DNA of 58,387 nucleotides. Source: Mesoaciditoga lauensis cd-1655R = DSM 25116. Lineage in GTDB: Bacteria > Thermotogota > Thermotogae > Mesoaciditogales > Mesoaciditogaceae. The position numbers and the translations under genes were made by a program. The DNA lies in assembly GCF_000745455.1 (NCBI RefSeq), contig NZ_JQJI01000013.1, forward strand, positions 1 to 58,387, in the 5' to 3' direction. Numbering within the stretch: position 1 is the first letter of the stretch; every line of letters begins with the position of its first letter. The notes beneath the pieces were generated by a model. It ran no database searches. It was not told the DNA's origin and was given only the letters and a program-made list of their open reading frames with translations. Below are positions 16,301-24,583 of this stretch, one piece after another.

Positions 16301-17347
16301 TCAAAGTTTAGATGGCATTCGTGCATACAAGAGTGCGTCTTCTCTTTTTATCTTTCCCGCTGCAATGGCTTTTCTCAGAGCATCATCGAATGTTATCATC
16401 CCAAACTTAGAACCTGTTTCTATCAACGAATCTATTTGGTGAACTTTGTTTTCACGTATGAGGTTTTTGACACCTATTGTAGCGTTAAGGATTTCAACTA
16501 TTGGAACGTACGATTTGCCATCCACCGATGGCAAAAGACGCTGATAGGCTATCCCAACCAAGGTGTTTGCCAGCTGGATGGCTACCTGTTTTTGCTGATG
16601 TTCTGGAAAGACGTCTATGATCCTTTCTGGAGCCGATCCGGCAGAATTAGTATGGATGGTTGAAAAAACCAAATGTCCCGTTTCTGCAGCCGTTAAAGCC
16701 AATCGCATCGTGTCCAGGTCTCTCATTTCACCAACCAATATGACATCCGGATCCTGTCGAAGGGCATACTTTAAACCATCTGCAAACGATTTTGTATCGT
16801 TTCCAAGTTGTCTTTGGTGAACAAGTGCTTTTTTGCTTTGGAATATGTATTCTATAGGATCCTCGATCGTAATTATGTGAACGGGACGCTCTTTGTTTAT
16901 CTTATCCACCATAGCGGCCAAAGTTGTAGATTTTCCACTTCCAGTTGGCCCGGCTATTAGGACTATACCACTTACGTGATCTGAAAATTCGGAAAGAATC
17001 TGAGGCAATCCAAGCTCATTAAAATCTCTTATGTTGTAAGTTATAAGCCTGAAAGCCGCTGCTATATTTCCGCGTTCCAAAAAGATGTTACCTCTCACCC
17101 TTGCCACCTTACCCAATCCAAAGGAGAAATCCTTTTCTTTCTTGTCAAAGGTCATATCCAAAGAAGCAAGTAGATCGGTAAGCAGCATTTGTAATTCTCC
17201 AGCCGTATATGGATCGTAAAATGTCTGTGGTACTAATTTGCCATAAACTCTAAAAATCGGCGGCATACCAACACTAAGATGCACGTCGGATGCACGCATG
17301 CTGTTGGCTTCTATCAAGAGTTTTTCTAAATCCATTGCTTTTCCCAT
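16301..17347 (-). CDS. pilT: type IV pilus retraction ATPase PilT
   Basis: 348 residues. This is the hexameric motor that depolymerises pilin and drives twitching. N-terminal ASDVHLSVGMPP is the PAS-like signature; Walker A is GPTGSGKST; the Asp box covers TIEDPIEY; Walker B is DPDVILVGEMRD; the His box is HLVFSTIHTNSA. The retraction motif related to AIRNLIRE appears as GVKNLIRENK. ATG 17347 is chosen because AGGTGAAAGCAGC precedes it; an in-frame TTG at 17368 would add 7 residues overlapping the upstream gene. No pilin or assembly genes lie nearby. Confidence 0.94.
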   Translation of the reverse strand: MGKAMDLEKLLIEANSMRASDVHLSVGMPPIFRVYGKLVPQTFYDPYTAGELQMLLTDLLASLDMTFDKKEKDFSFGLGKVARVRGNIFLERGNIAAAFRLITYNIRDFNELGLPQILSEFSDHVSGIVLIAGPTGSGKSTTLAAMVDKINKERPVHIITIEDPIEYIFQSKKALVHQRQLGNDTKSFADGLKYALRQDPDVILVGEMRDLDTMRLALTAAETGHLVFSTIHTNSAGSAPERIIDVFPEHQQKQVAIQLANTLVGIAYQRLLPSVDGKSYVPIVEILNATIGVKNLIRENKVHQIDSLIETGSKFGMITFDDALRKAIAAGKIKREDALLYARMPSKL

Positions 17348-17364
17348 GCTGCTTTCACCTATTC

Positions 17365-17691
17365 TCAATCATCATCATCGTAAAAGTCTTCGTCATCTTC
17401 ATCTATATAGTCCCATATTTCATCTTCAGATGTTATGAGATTTTCTTCTATGAGTTGTTTCACAAGGGCTGTAGCTTTTTTCAGCTCTTCTTTGTAATCC
17501 TTCAGCATCGTTTTGGATTCGGACTCGGTTAAACCGTTCCAAACTAGATCTTCCAGAATGCCACTTTCATCTTCGATTATATATCCCGTGTCGTCATCCC
17601 ATACTACTTCTGGGGATGAATAATCCCATATTTCATGATCCTTTATCAAGGAAACAACTTCTTCTATTTTATCCCTTAATTCTTTTTCCAA
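17365..17691 (-). CDS. small acidic protein of unknown function
   Basis: 108 residues, very acidic, with a C terminus of almost continuous Asp/Glu (DEDDEDFYDDDD). The middle is predicted helical (KEELKKATALVKQLIEENL). W-D-Y and I-W-D-Y repeats appear near residue 22 and 92. I do not recognise a family. TTG start with GGAGGTAATTCCT upstream. It directly precedes pilT in the same transcription unit (17 bp between stop and the preferred pilT ATG), so a role linked to PilT is possible but only from position. A TATAAT at 17738-17743 (minus) is the likely promoter. Confidence 0.7.
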   Translation of the reverse strand: MEKELRDKIEEVVSLIKDHEIWDYSSPEVVWDDDTGYIIEDESGILEDLVWNGLTESESKTMLKDYKEELKKATALVKQLIEENLITSEDEIWDYIDEDDEDFYDDDD

Positions 17692-17737
17692 AGGAATTAC
17701 CTCCTAAACGTAAAGTTTATCTCCAAGTCGAGAATGG

Positions 17738-17764
17738 ATTATATCACATTTATGGACAATTCAA
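17738..17764 (-). promoter_or_regulatory. putative promoter of the acidic-protein/pilT unit
   Basis: On the minus strand TATAAT (17738-17743) is preceded by TTGAAT (17759-17764) at a short 15-bp spacing. The -10 is convincing, the -35 is not. Confidence 0.4.
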
Positions 17765-17795
17765 CATAAAAAACTGTTACACAATCCTTCATTTT

Positions 17796-17842
17796 TTGGT
17801 ATTATACACCAATTGTTCAAGCTATTAAATGATAGCTGTAAT
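17796..17842 (+). promoter_or_regulatory. pepV promoter region with inverted repeats
   Basis: TTGTTC (17814-17819) and TGTAAT (17837-17842) are 17 bp apart. The spacer is filled by the inverted repeat AGCTAT-taaatg-ATAGCT (17820-17837). A second inverted repeat TTGGT...ACCAA (17796-17812) lies just upstream. The layout is that of a repressor site between -35 and -10. Confidence 0.4.
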
Positions 17843-17884
17843 GGTGTAAAATAGGAAAGAGTGCAAAGACGGGAGGTAATGAGG

Positions 17885-19246
17885 ATGAACACAGATCTGG
17901 ACAAAGTGGTTTTATCTTTAAAAGATGATCTTTTCAAAACGGCAAGCGAAATAATAAAGTTCAAGAGCGTTGAAAATCCAAAAGAGGGAGATGCTCCCTT
18001 TGGAAAAGGAGTAAAAGAAGCTTTAAACTACGCTCTTAAAGTAGGGGAAAAATACGGTCTGACGACCAAAAACGTTGATAATTACGCGGGTCATGTTGAA
18101 TATGGGAAAAGTGGAAAACTATTTGGAGTGTTGGGACATCTTGACGTTGTTCCAGAAGGAGATGGATGGGACGTTGATCCCTATGGTGGAGTTATAAAAG
18201 ACGGTTATCTTTGGGGAAGAGGATCAATAGATGATAAAGGGCCAACTATGGCAGCACTTTTTGCCCTTATCGCCGTGAAAAAGTTTGGAGTAGATCCAAA
18301 CTCCCGCGTAAGAATCATATTTGGAACAAACGAAGAAACAGGTTGGAAAGGGCTCGAATACTATTTTAAACATGAAGAAATGCCAGAATGGGGTGTTACT
18401 CCAGATGCAGATTTTCCAATAATCAATTGCGAAAAAGGAATAGTGAACTTTGAAATATCTGCTAAACGAGGTAAAAGCAGCGTTGTATCCATTCAAGGCG
18501 GAGAGGCTTCAAACATGGTGGCATCACACGCGAAAGCCGTTATAAAAACGGAAGATAAGGATCTCATCAAACGAATGAACGATTTTACGCCTAAAAACGG
18601 TGCAAAGATTGAAGCCAACTACAACAGTGGAAAATTGACAGTGGAAACTTTTGGGAAATCCGCTCATGGTTCAAAGCCAGAAGAAGGCGTGAATGCCGTA
18701 GCTGCGTTGCTGGACTTTCTAGTTCATGCCGATCTTGCGGATGAGAGTATAAAGCTCATAAACGAAAAGATAGGCTACGAACCAGATGGGAAAGCTCTTG
18801 GTATCGCCGGGGCAGATGAAGCGTCTGGGAAATTAACGCTCAATTTAGGAACCATACAAGCAGATGAAGAGAACTTAAAAATAGTTATAAACATCCGTTA
18901 CCCCATCTTCTTCAACGTTGAAATGATCGAATCGCAGATAAAAACGGCCTTAAAGGGCATGAACGTTAAAATGCAACACAATCAAAAACCTCTTTACGTC
19001 TCACCGGATAGCGATCTTATAAAGCTGCTTTCAGAAGTTTATGAGGATGTGACAAAAGAAAAGGCTTACCTGATTTCGATAGGAGGGGGAACGTATGCCC
19101 GGGCCATCCCTAATGCCGTCGCATTCGGCCCGCTTTTCCCAGGAAGAGAATCGCTCGAGCATCAGCCAAATGAGAGAATAAAATTGGATGATCTCTTGAT
19201 GGTTTCAAGAATATACGCTCAACTTCTATACAGAGTGTTATCGTAA
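17885..19246 (+). CDS. pepV: M20 dipeptidase PepV-like
   Basis: 453 residues. Cytoplasmic zinc dipeptidase of the M20A/PepV type, splitting N-terminal dipeptides such as carnosine-like or Xaa-containing substrates. Metal and catalytic motifs are GHLDVVPEG (His ligand and Asp), GRGSIDDKGP (bridging Asp), GTNEETGWKG (catalytic and ligand Glu), TPDADFP and, near the C terminus, EHQPNERI (final His). The lid domain lies between about 185 and 380. ATG 17885 is 8 nt after GGAGG; nearer ATG and upstream codons are badly spaced. Single gene. Confidence 0.92.
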   Translation: MNTDLDKVVLSLKDDLFKTASEIIKFKSVENPKEGDAPFGKGVKEALNYALKVGEKYGLTTKNVDNYAGHVEYGKSGKLFGVLGHLDVVPEGDGWDVDPYGGVIKDGYLWGRGSIDDKGPTMAALFALIAVKKFGVDPNSRVRIIFGTNEETGWKGLEYYFKHEEMPEWGVTPDADFPIINCEKGIVNFEISAKRGKSSVVSIQGGEASNMVASHAKAVIKTEDKDLIKRMNDFTPKNGAKIEANYNSGKLTVETFGKSAHGSKPEEGVNAVAALLDFLVHADLADESIKLINEKIGYEPDGKALGIAGADEASGKLTLNLGTIQADEENLKIVINIRYPIFFNVEMIESQIKTALKGMNVKMQHNQKPLYVSPDSDLIKLLSEVYEDVTKEKAYLISIGGGTYARAIPNAVAFGPLFPGRESLEHQPNERIKLDDLLMVSRIYAQLLYRVLS

Positions 19247-19254
19247 ATAACACA

Positions 19255-19302
19255 CTTATCTTGTGCGTGAGTGTCGATAATTGCACTCGCGCACAAGGTG
19301 AG
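19255..19302. repeat. 48-bp palindrome made of the MITE ends
   Basis: CTTATCTTGTGCGTGAGTG on the left pairs with CACTCGCGCACAAGGTGAG on the right around a 10-nt loop. The outer sequence is the same end motif as in the 362-bp repeats. It sits 8 bp after the pepV stop and may also act as an mRNA-end hairpin. No target duplication is seen. Confidence 0.6.
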
Positions 19303-19394
19303 TTATTGAAATGTGTCAATCTCTTTCGCTTCTCCTTGAAGTTCCTGTCAAAAATTTCAAAAAATTCTTTTCGCAAAAAATCATAAAATAACAA

Positions 19395-19756
19395 CTCACA
19401 TTGTGCGTCAATGTTACAAAGCATTTCAAAAAAGGATTAAATCTCACCCTCAAAGTACTTGTCAGAACGTATGAGCTCTCCATCTGGAAATTCAAAATAT
19501 GAGGTTGAAAGGCACAGGATGTGCCGAGAAAGCGAAGCACTCATGGACGAGTGTCTGAGCGTGCCTCATATTTTGGATTGAAAGAAGGAAAGAAGAGCGA
19601 ATCCGTTCTGACGAGTGCTTCGGAAAAAATGTCTTGACCACTTGAAAAGCGGTTTTTAAATCAAAAAGTTCCGCCAAATATGACTCACATCTTCTCATAG
19701 AAAATTTTTGTAATGTCTCTTGTAATACATTCCGTAATGTTCACGCACAACATGAG
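19395..19756. mobile_element. MITE-like repeat, full copy B (362 bp)
   Basis: Ends CTCA...TGAG as in copy A, with the 7-bp direct repeat ATAACAA immediately outside both ends (19388-19394, 19757-19763). The left end ACATTGTGCGTCAATGTTAC is an imperfect inverted copy of the right end GTAATGTTCACGCACAACAT. The element has the same length as copy A. Most differences from copy A are single bases, more frequent right of the core. Confidence 0.75.
19448..19660 (+). ncRNA. candidate structured RNA in core of copy B
   Basis: The closing stem AAAGTACTTGTCAGAAC (19452-19468) with GTTCTGACGAGTGCTTCG (19605-19622) pairs without the internal loop of copy A, using two G-U pairs. The inner stem CAAAATATGAGG/CCTCATATTTTG is intact, extended by a G-U pair. 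The 3' hairpin CCACTT-gaa-AAGCGG is followed by five T. Pairing is kept although the sequence has changed, which supports RNA structure. Expression is unproven. Confidence 0.4.
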
Positions 19757-19838
19757 ATAACAATATCCACTCTCTTAGAATGCAGAAAGAACGGAATTTA
19801 ATCTGCACACGTGAGTAGTTTGTTTGTTGAAAAAATGT

Positions 19839-19844
19839 TATAAT
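19839..19844 (+). promoter_or_regulatory. -10 element of the DUF2520-panB operon
   Basis: TATAAT, 20 bp before the ATG at 19865, with AAGGAGGG as SD. No convincing -35 is present at the correct spacing. Confidence 0.5.
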
Positions 19845-19864
19845 TTTGAAACAAGGAGGGATTT

Positions 19865-20695
19865 ATGCGCTTTGATATTGTAGGTGCGGGAAGAGTTGGA
19901 AAAAATTTTGCCAAATTCTTGGCGAATCACGGCCACGAAATTAGTCATGTGGTGAATTCTTCCCTGGATTCCTCAAAAGAAGCCGTTAAATTCATAGGAG
20001 AAGGAGTTCCAGCTTCCATAGAAGAAGTTGGAAAGTGCGATGTTATCTTAATCGGAACGCCAGATGATGAGATAAGAAGCACTTTTTTGAAGATCTCAAA
20101 AAACCTGGATAACGTGAAAGCGGTGGGTCATTTCAGTGGAGCGTATTCTTCTTATCTCCTGCGTGAGTGCGATTCTCTGGGAATTGGAAGATTTTCGGTG
20201 CATCCAAACGCTTCTTTTGCCGATCCGAACTTTTGGAAGAAATTCATGGATGTGTATTTTGTGGTTGAAGGAAATGAAAAAGGGAAGAATCTGATCACAG
20301 ATCTTCTCTCATCACTTGGATTGAAATATGGAGAGATAGAAAACGGCAAGAAGTTATTTTATCATTCGGCAGCCGTTTTTGCTTCCAACTTTGTGGTTGC
20401 TCTCATGGCCATTTCGAGGGATCTCTATGCCGTTTCTGGCCTTGATCCAGAAATGGCAGCGGAAATCTCTACGTATTTGGCAAAGCAGGCCGTGGGAAAT
20501 GTTGAAAAACTAGGTGTAAAAAAGGCAATAACCGGACCTGTCGCAAGGGGAGATATTCGCCTTGTCAGGGCCGAAGAGATGGTGTTGCAAGACACAATGC
20601 CAGATATAGGCGCGCTTTATCATAAATTTATCAGCGTACTTAGAGAAAGGGTGATCGAAGATGAACGTGAGAAAATTGATGGCAATGAAGAATAA
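19865..20695 (+). CDS. Rossmann-fold/DUF2520 oxidoreductase, possible ketopantoate reductase
   Basis: 276 residues. The N-terminal NAD(P) fold starts FDIVGAGRVGKNFAKFL and has GTPDDEI at strand 4. HFSGAYSS and SVHPNASFADP follow, and the C-terminal helical domain is DUF2520 (COG5495). Overlap with panB by 35 bp strongly links it to pantothenate synthesis. The pathway step after PanB is reduction of ketopantoate to pantoate. As I recall, an alternative reductase called PanG has been described in other bacteria, and whether this protein is an orthologue needs a comparison. The function is an inference from context and fold. Confidence 0.75.
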   Translation: MRFDIVGAGRVGKNFAKFLANHGHEISHVVNSSLDSSKEAVKFIGEGVPASIEEVGKCDVILIGTPDDEIRSTFLKISKNLDNVKAVGHFSGAYSSYLLRECDSLGIGRFSVHPNASFADPNFWKKFMDVYFVVEGNEKGKNLITDLLSSLGLKYGEIENGKKLFYHSAAVFASNFVVALMAISRDLYAVSGLDPEMAAEISTYLAKQAVGNVEKLGVKKAITGPVARGDIRLVRAEEMVLQDTMPDIGALYHKFISVLRERVIEDEREKIDGNEE

Positions 20696-21452
20696 GGTTC
20701 CGATCACCATGGTAACAGCCTACGATTACTTCAGCGCCAAAGCGTGTGAAGAAGTGGGAATGGATATCATACTTGTGGGAGATTCACTGGGAAATGTTGT
20801 CCTTGGTTACAATTCCACTTTAAACGTGAAGATGGAAGATATAATTCGCCACCTTTCAGCGGTAAGACGCGGTGCTCCAAATTCTTTCATAGTGGCAGAT
20901 ATGCCGTTCATGTCATATCAAGTGTCCGAAGAAGAAGGAATAAGAAACGCCGGTAGACTCATTCAAGAAGGCGCCAACGCCGTGAAACTTGAAGGCGGAA
21001 AGAGAATAGCACCTTTGATAAAAAAACTCGTTGATATGGGAATACCGGTGATGGGACACATCGGGTTAACCCCCCAGTCCGTTAACGTCAGTGGATATCG
21101 CGTTCAAGGAAAGGGAGACGATTCTTATAGAATGGTTGAAGAAGCCAAAATATTGGAAGAAGCGGGAGTCTTCTCGCTGGTGCTTGAACTCACCATGGAA
21201 GAAACAGCTAAAGCCGTAAGTCAAGCCATTTCCATCCCAACTATAGGTATAGGAGCGGGAAGGTATTGCGATGGTCAAGTTCTCGTTTGGCATGATTTAC
21301 TGGGTATAAACGATGAAAAGAAGATGAAATTCGTCAAGAGGTATGCAGATCTTTCTTTTCAAATAAAAGAAGCACTTAAAGCTTACATAGAAGATGTGAA
21401 GGGGAAAAAATTTCCTGAAGAGGAACATGTTTTCAAAGAGGAGGGAAAATAA
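20661..21452 (+). CDS. panB: 3-methyl-2-oxobutanoate hydroxymethyltransferase
   Basis: 263 residues. It transfers a one-carbon unit from methylene-THF to ketoisovalerate, giving ketopantoate, the first committed pantothenate step. Signatures: MVTAYDYFSAK, the metal-binding region ILVGDSLGNVVLGY, VADMPFMSY, VMGHIGLTPQSV, and GIGAGRYCDGQVLVWHDLLG near the C terminus. The ATG at 20661 lies within the DUF2520 gene with GGGTGATC upstream. The mscS ATG overlaps its stop by one base. Confidence 0.96.
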   Translation: MNVRKLMAMKNKVPITMVTAYDYFSAKACEEVGMDIILVGDSLGNVVLGYNSTLNVKMEDIIRHLSAVRRGAPNSFIVADMPFMSYQVSEEEGIRNAGRLIQEGANAVKLEGGKRIAPLIKKLVDMGIPVMGHIGLTPQSVNVSGYRVQGKGDDSYRMVEEAKILEEAGVFSLVLELTMEETAKAVSQAISIPTIGIGAGRYCDGQVLVWHDLLGINDEKKMKFVKRYADLSFQIKEALKAYIEDVKGKKFPEEEHVFKEEGK

Positions 21453-22363
21453 TGACTGACCCGGCTACTTCGTTAATAAGTGGGTTCAATGCTTTCTTGA
21501 CTTCTTATGGAATCAAAATAATAATCTCCATCGTGGTTTTTATCGTAACCTATTACATCGCCAGATATACCTTTAAATTGTGGGAAGCTACTTCAAAAAA
21601 AGTGAAGAAGCCGTTAAAATATCCAAACACAACATACACCCTCGTGAAGGTAACGTTTTTTTCCATTGCTGGCCTGATAGTACTTGGGATATTCAACATA
21701 GACCTGTGGCCGATATTGGCAAGTTTAGGAGTTGTTGGTTTAATAGTAGGTCTTGCTCTGCAGCAACCGCTTGGAAATTTCTTCAGCGGCGTGTTGATCT
21801 TCATAACCGATGCGGTCAACGAAGGCGAAGCGTTGGACATAGGTGGGGTAAGTGGCGTAGTGCGTGAAACCAAATTCAACCATACTGTTGTGGACACGTG
21901 GGATGGAAAAAGGATATATATACCAAATACCGCTGTTTGGTCTTCAAAAGTCACAAAGTTTTGGCCAAAAGTTGCCAGAAGAGTTGATATGGCAATAGGC
22001 ATACCCTACACGGTTACATCTCAACAACTTGCAAAAGTTTCGTCCATATTGGAAAAAGCCATGGAAGATGAACCGTTGGTGTACAAAGGAGAAAATTACT
22101 CTGTAGGACCTAAAAAGAAGTATTACGGACCTGTAAGCAACTCCGTAACCTTTAACGATTTCGGGGCATCTTCGATAAACTTCACCATGCATTTTTGGGT
22201 TTTGCGGGACGATTATTTCAAGGCAATAGAAAAGGTTGCCATAGATGCCTACGAAGCTTTAAACGCAGCCGGAATAAGCATGCCATACAATCAACTTGAT
22301 GTTCATGTGGATGGAAAATTGGAAACGATCAATCTTGAAAATCGGGAGAATAAGCGTGAATGA
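21452..22363 (+). CDS. small-conductance mechanosensitive channel (MscS family)
   Basis: 303 residues. Three membrane segments are visible (about 18-42, 67-87 and 92-125). The pore helix region contains the Gly/Ala-rich sequence ASLGVVGLIVGLALQ followed by PLGNFFSGVLI, the classical MscS TM3. A beta domain (VRETKFNHTVVDTWDGKRIYIPN) and an alpha/beta C-terminal domain follow. The channel releases solutes on hypo-osmotic shock. The C terminus is charged. The gene is translationally coupled to panB and overlaps birA by 8 bp, but no functional link is evident. Confidence 0.93.
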   Translation: MTDPATSLISGFNAFLTSYGIKIIISIVVFIVTYYIARYTFKLWEATSKKVKKPLKYPNTTYTLVKVTFFSIAGLIVLGIFNIDLWPILASLGVVGLIVGLALQQPLGNFFSGVLIFITDAVNEGEALDIGGVSGVVRETKFNHTVVDTWDGKRIYIPNTAVWSSKVTKFWPKVARRVDMAIGIPYTVTSQQLAKVSSILEKAMEDEPLVYKGENYSVGPKKKYYGPVSNSVTFNDFGASSINFTMHFWVLRDDYFKAIEKVAIDAYEALNAAGISMPYNQLDVHVDGKLETINLENRENKRE

Positions 22364-23069
22364 GGTATATTCGTATGATGAAGTAACGTCAACCAATGAT
22401 TTGGCAAAGAAAATGGTAGACATCCTCAAAAATGGGGATATCGTTTGGGCTTTATCTCAAACGGCCGGAAAGGGGAAAGGAGAAAGACATTGGCATTCTC
22501 CACGTGGAGGATTGTGGTTTTCAATCGTTTACAAACCTCAAAAACTTTGTGAAGATCCAAACATATACACCAAAATGGCCTCTGTTGCCGTTATCAAAGT
22601 CTTGAAAAGGTTGAAGGTAAAAGGTGTGGGAGTAAAATGGCCAAATGATATTTACTGCGGAAGGAAAAAACTCGGCGGAATCCTTACTGAGATTTTCACA
22701 AAAGCTCATAACCATGCCGTCATCATAGGTATCGGAATAAACGTTAACAACAAGCCGCCTGAAGACGTAAAAGACGCAATTTCACTTTTCGAGATAACCA
22801 ACGTAAAACTTAGCCTTTCACAACTGTTGAACATGATATCGTCAGAGGCCCAGCGTTTGTATAACCTCATAACTTCTGGTAAAAGAAACGTTATTACGAA
22901 TCTTTGGCGCAATGCCATGGTTATAAAGAAAGGCCATAAGATAAAGGTTTCAGATTTTTCCGGAAAAACGTACGATGCTACGGTTGTCAAAGTGCTGTCC
23001 GATTCCCTGATAGTAGAAAAGGATGGAATCAAAGAAAGAATCCATCCCTCAGAAATATCGCTTTCTTAA
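22356..23069 (+). CDS. birA: biotin--[carboxyl-carrier protein] ligase, no repressor domain
   Basis: 237 residues. Attaches biotin to the carrier domain of carboxylases or decarboxylases via biotinyl-AMP. The adenylate motif GKGKGERHWHSPRGGLWFS, the biotin-binding KWPNDIY and KLGGILTEI are present, and the small C-terminal SH3-like domain (HKIKVSDFSGKTYDATV) ends the protein. The N-terminal HTH domain of bifunctional BirA is absent, so it should not act as a repressor. GTG 22356 follows GGAG by 7 nt; upstream codons fall inside mscS. Its stop is 3 bp from the stop of convergent rpe, with no terminator between. Confidence 0.93.
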   Translation: MNEVYSYDEVTSTNDLAKKMVDILKNGDIVWALSQTAGKGKGERHWHSPRGGLWFSIVYKPQKLCEDPNIYTKMASVAVIKVLKRLKVKGVGVKWPNDIYCGRKKLGGILTEIFTKAHNHAVIIGIGINVNNKPPEDVKDAISLFEITNVKLSLSQLLNMISSEAQRLYNLITSGKRNVITNLWRNAMVIKKGHKIKVSDFSGKTYDATVVKVLSDSLIVEKDGIKERIHPSEISLS

Positions 23070-23072
23070 ATT

Positions 23073-23720
23073 CTAAATTCTCTTGAGACTTCTAACGGCC
23101 TCTGCCGGGTTTTCGGACTTAAAAACGTAGCTGCCGGCGACGAGTATATCTACACCAGCCTTTATTGCGGCAACGTAGGTTTCTGAATTTATTCCTCCAT
23201 CCACTTCTATTTGAAAAGTGAGCCCTCTTTTCTTTCTGTATTCGTCCAATTCCCTTATTTTGTTCAAAGCGTTGGGAATGAATTTTTGCCCTCCGAAGCC
23301 GGGATTTACACTCATAATGAGTACCCCGTCGATATCCATGATTATTTCTTTCAAACATTCAACTGGTGTATGTGGATTGAGGGCCACAAAAGCTTTTGTA
23401 TCCTTTTCTTTTATTCTTTGGATCAACCTATGAAGATGGTAAGTTGCTTCGTAATGAACGGTAACCACGTCTGAGAATTCGCAAAAATCATCCACAAAAT
23501 CTTCAGGTCTTTCGACCATTAAGTGAGAATCCAAAGGAAGTGATGTTACCTTTTTCAACGCACGACCAACACCCATCCCGAAGGTTAAATTTGGGACAAA
23601 ATGTCCATCCATTATGTCAAGGTGAAGGTAATCCGCTACTTCTTCCACTTTTTTCACGTCAGATTCAAAATTTGCAAAGTTGGCGGAAAGTATGGATGGA
23701 GCTACCATTATGTTTTTCAT
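23073..23720 (-). CDS. rpe: ribulose-phosphate 3-epimerase
   Basis: 215 residues, TIM barrel. Interconverts ribulose-5-P and xylulose-5-P in the pentose phosphate pathway. APSILSANF, LHLDIMDGHFVPNLTFG (catalytic Asp and metal His), HLMVERPE, MSVNPGFGGQKF and EVDGGI (second catalytic Asp) are all present. It overlaps rsgA by 4 bp and is the last gene of the minus-strand operon. Confidence 0.97.
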   Translation of the reverse strand: MKNIMVAPSILSANFANFESDVKKVEEVADYLHLDIMDGHFVPNLTFGMGVGRALKKVTSLPLDSHLMVERPEDFVDDFCEFSDVVTVHYEATYHLHRLIQRIKEKDTKAFVALNPHTPVECLKEIIMDIDGVLIMSVNPGFGGQKFIPNALNKIRELDEYRKKRGLTFQIEVDGGINSETYVAAIKAGVDILVAGSYVFKSENPAEAVRSLKRI

Positions 23721-24583
23721 TGGCGTTCTTCCCCCTCGCTTTCATGCAATATGTTTATGTAACTTTCATACCGGCTCCGCGCTATTTCTCCCTTTTCAAC
23801 CAGTTCTTTTACATGACAACCAGGTTCCGCATCATGAACACAATCGTCAAATAGACACCCTAACGAAGCCGCTTTTATCTCTGGAAAGAGTTCTTGAACT
23901 TTCGAAGGTTCAAGATTTTGGAAATTCATGGTTACAAATCCAGGCGTATCCACAACAAATCCTCCGTTTTCCAATTCCATGAGCGAAGCGGATGTCGTTG
24001 TGTGCTTTCCCATGTTGGTCGCTTGAGAAACGCTACCGGTTTTCAAATTAGACTTCAATATGGAATTCAGCAAAGAAGATTTTCCCACACCTGAAGGCCC
24101 GGCAAAAACAGAGATGTGGCCTTTCAAGTGCTCTTCAAGTTCTTCCACGCCTTTCATGGTGTATGCGCTTGTCAATACGACATCGTAATGTGCGTAAATA
24201 GACTCGAATTCCTTTATTTCTTCTTTCGGAGTGATGTCTATTTTGTTCAGCGCTAAAACTACGTTGACATCTGAAAGCTCAACACCGGCAATTATCCTGT
24301 CCATCATCGACCACGGAACGTTTGGCTGTGATCTTGTTAGCACGACAACTACCGTATCAACATTTGAAACGCGTGGCCTTTTCAACGTGATGGTTCTTGG
24401 AAGAATCGACTCTATACGACCTCTATCGTGGGAGAGTATGTATTCCACTCTGTCTCCCACCATGGGTTTTATGTTGGAAAGCTTAAACCTCCCTCGCAAG
24501 GTACACAAGGTGGTTAAGTCCTCATCTTCATCTCTCACAACGGCAAAATTTGAATGAAACCTCGTTATTATTCCCCTTCTCAA
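23717..24583 (-). CDS. rsgA: ribosome small subunit-dependent GTPase RsgA
   Basis: 288 residues. Late 30S assembly GTPase with circularly permuted motifs: an OB-fold N terminus, G4 (ALNKID), then G1 (GPSGVGKSSL) and G3 (DTPGF), and a C-terminal zinc knuckle (C-x5-C-x-H...C) with GCLFDDCVH. TTG 24583 overlaps the rlmN TGA and has AAGGAG 6 nt upstream; the frame extends 9 codons further but without an SD. It clusters with rlmN and rsmB, two other ribosome maturation genes. Confidence 0.95.
   Translation of the reverse strand: MRRGIITRFHSNFAVVRDEDEDLTTLCTLRGRFKLSNIKPMVGDRVEYILSHDRGRIESILPRTITLKRPRVSNVDTVVVVLTRSQPNVPWSMMDRIIAGVELSDVNVVLALNKIDITPKEEIKEFESIYAHYDVVLTSAYTMKGVEELEEHLKGHISVFAGPSGVGKSSLLNSILKSNLKTGSVSQATNMGKHTTTSASLMELENGGFVVDTPGFVTMNFQNLEPSKVQELFPEIKAASLGCLFDDCVHDAEPGCHVKELVEKGEIARSRYESYINILHESEGEERQ

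Noticed and set aside
20152-20349. Frames antisense to DUF2520, panB and other clear genes
   Set aside because: Shadows of well-supported coding sequences; no SD sites or homology.
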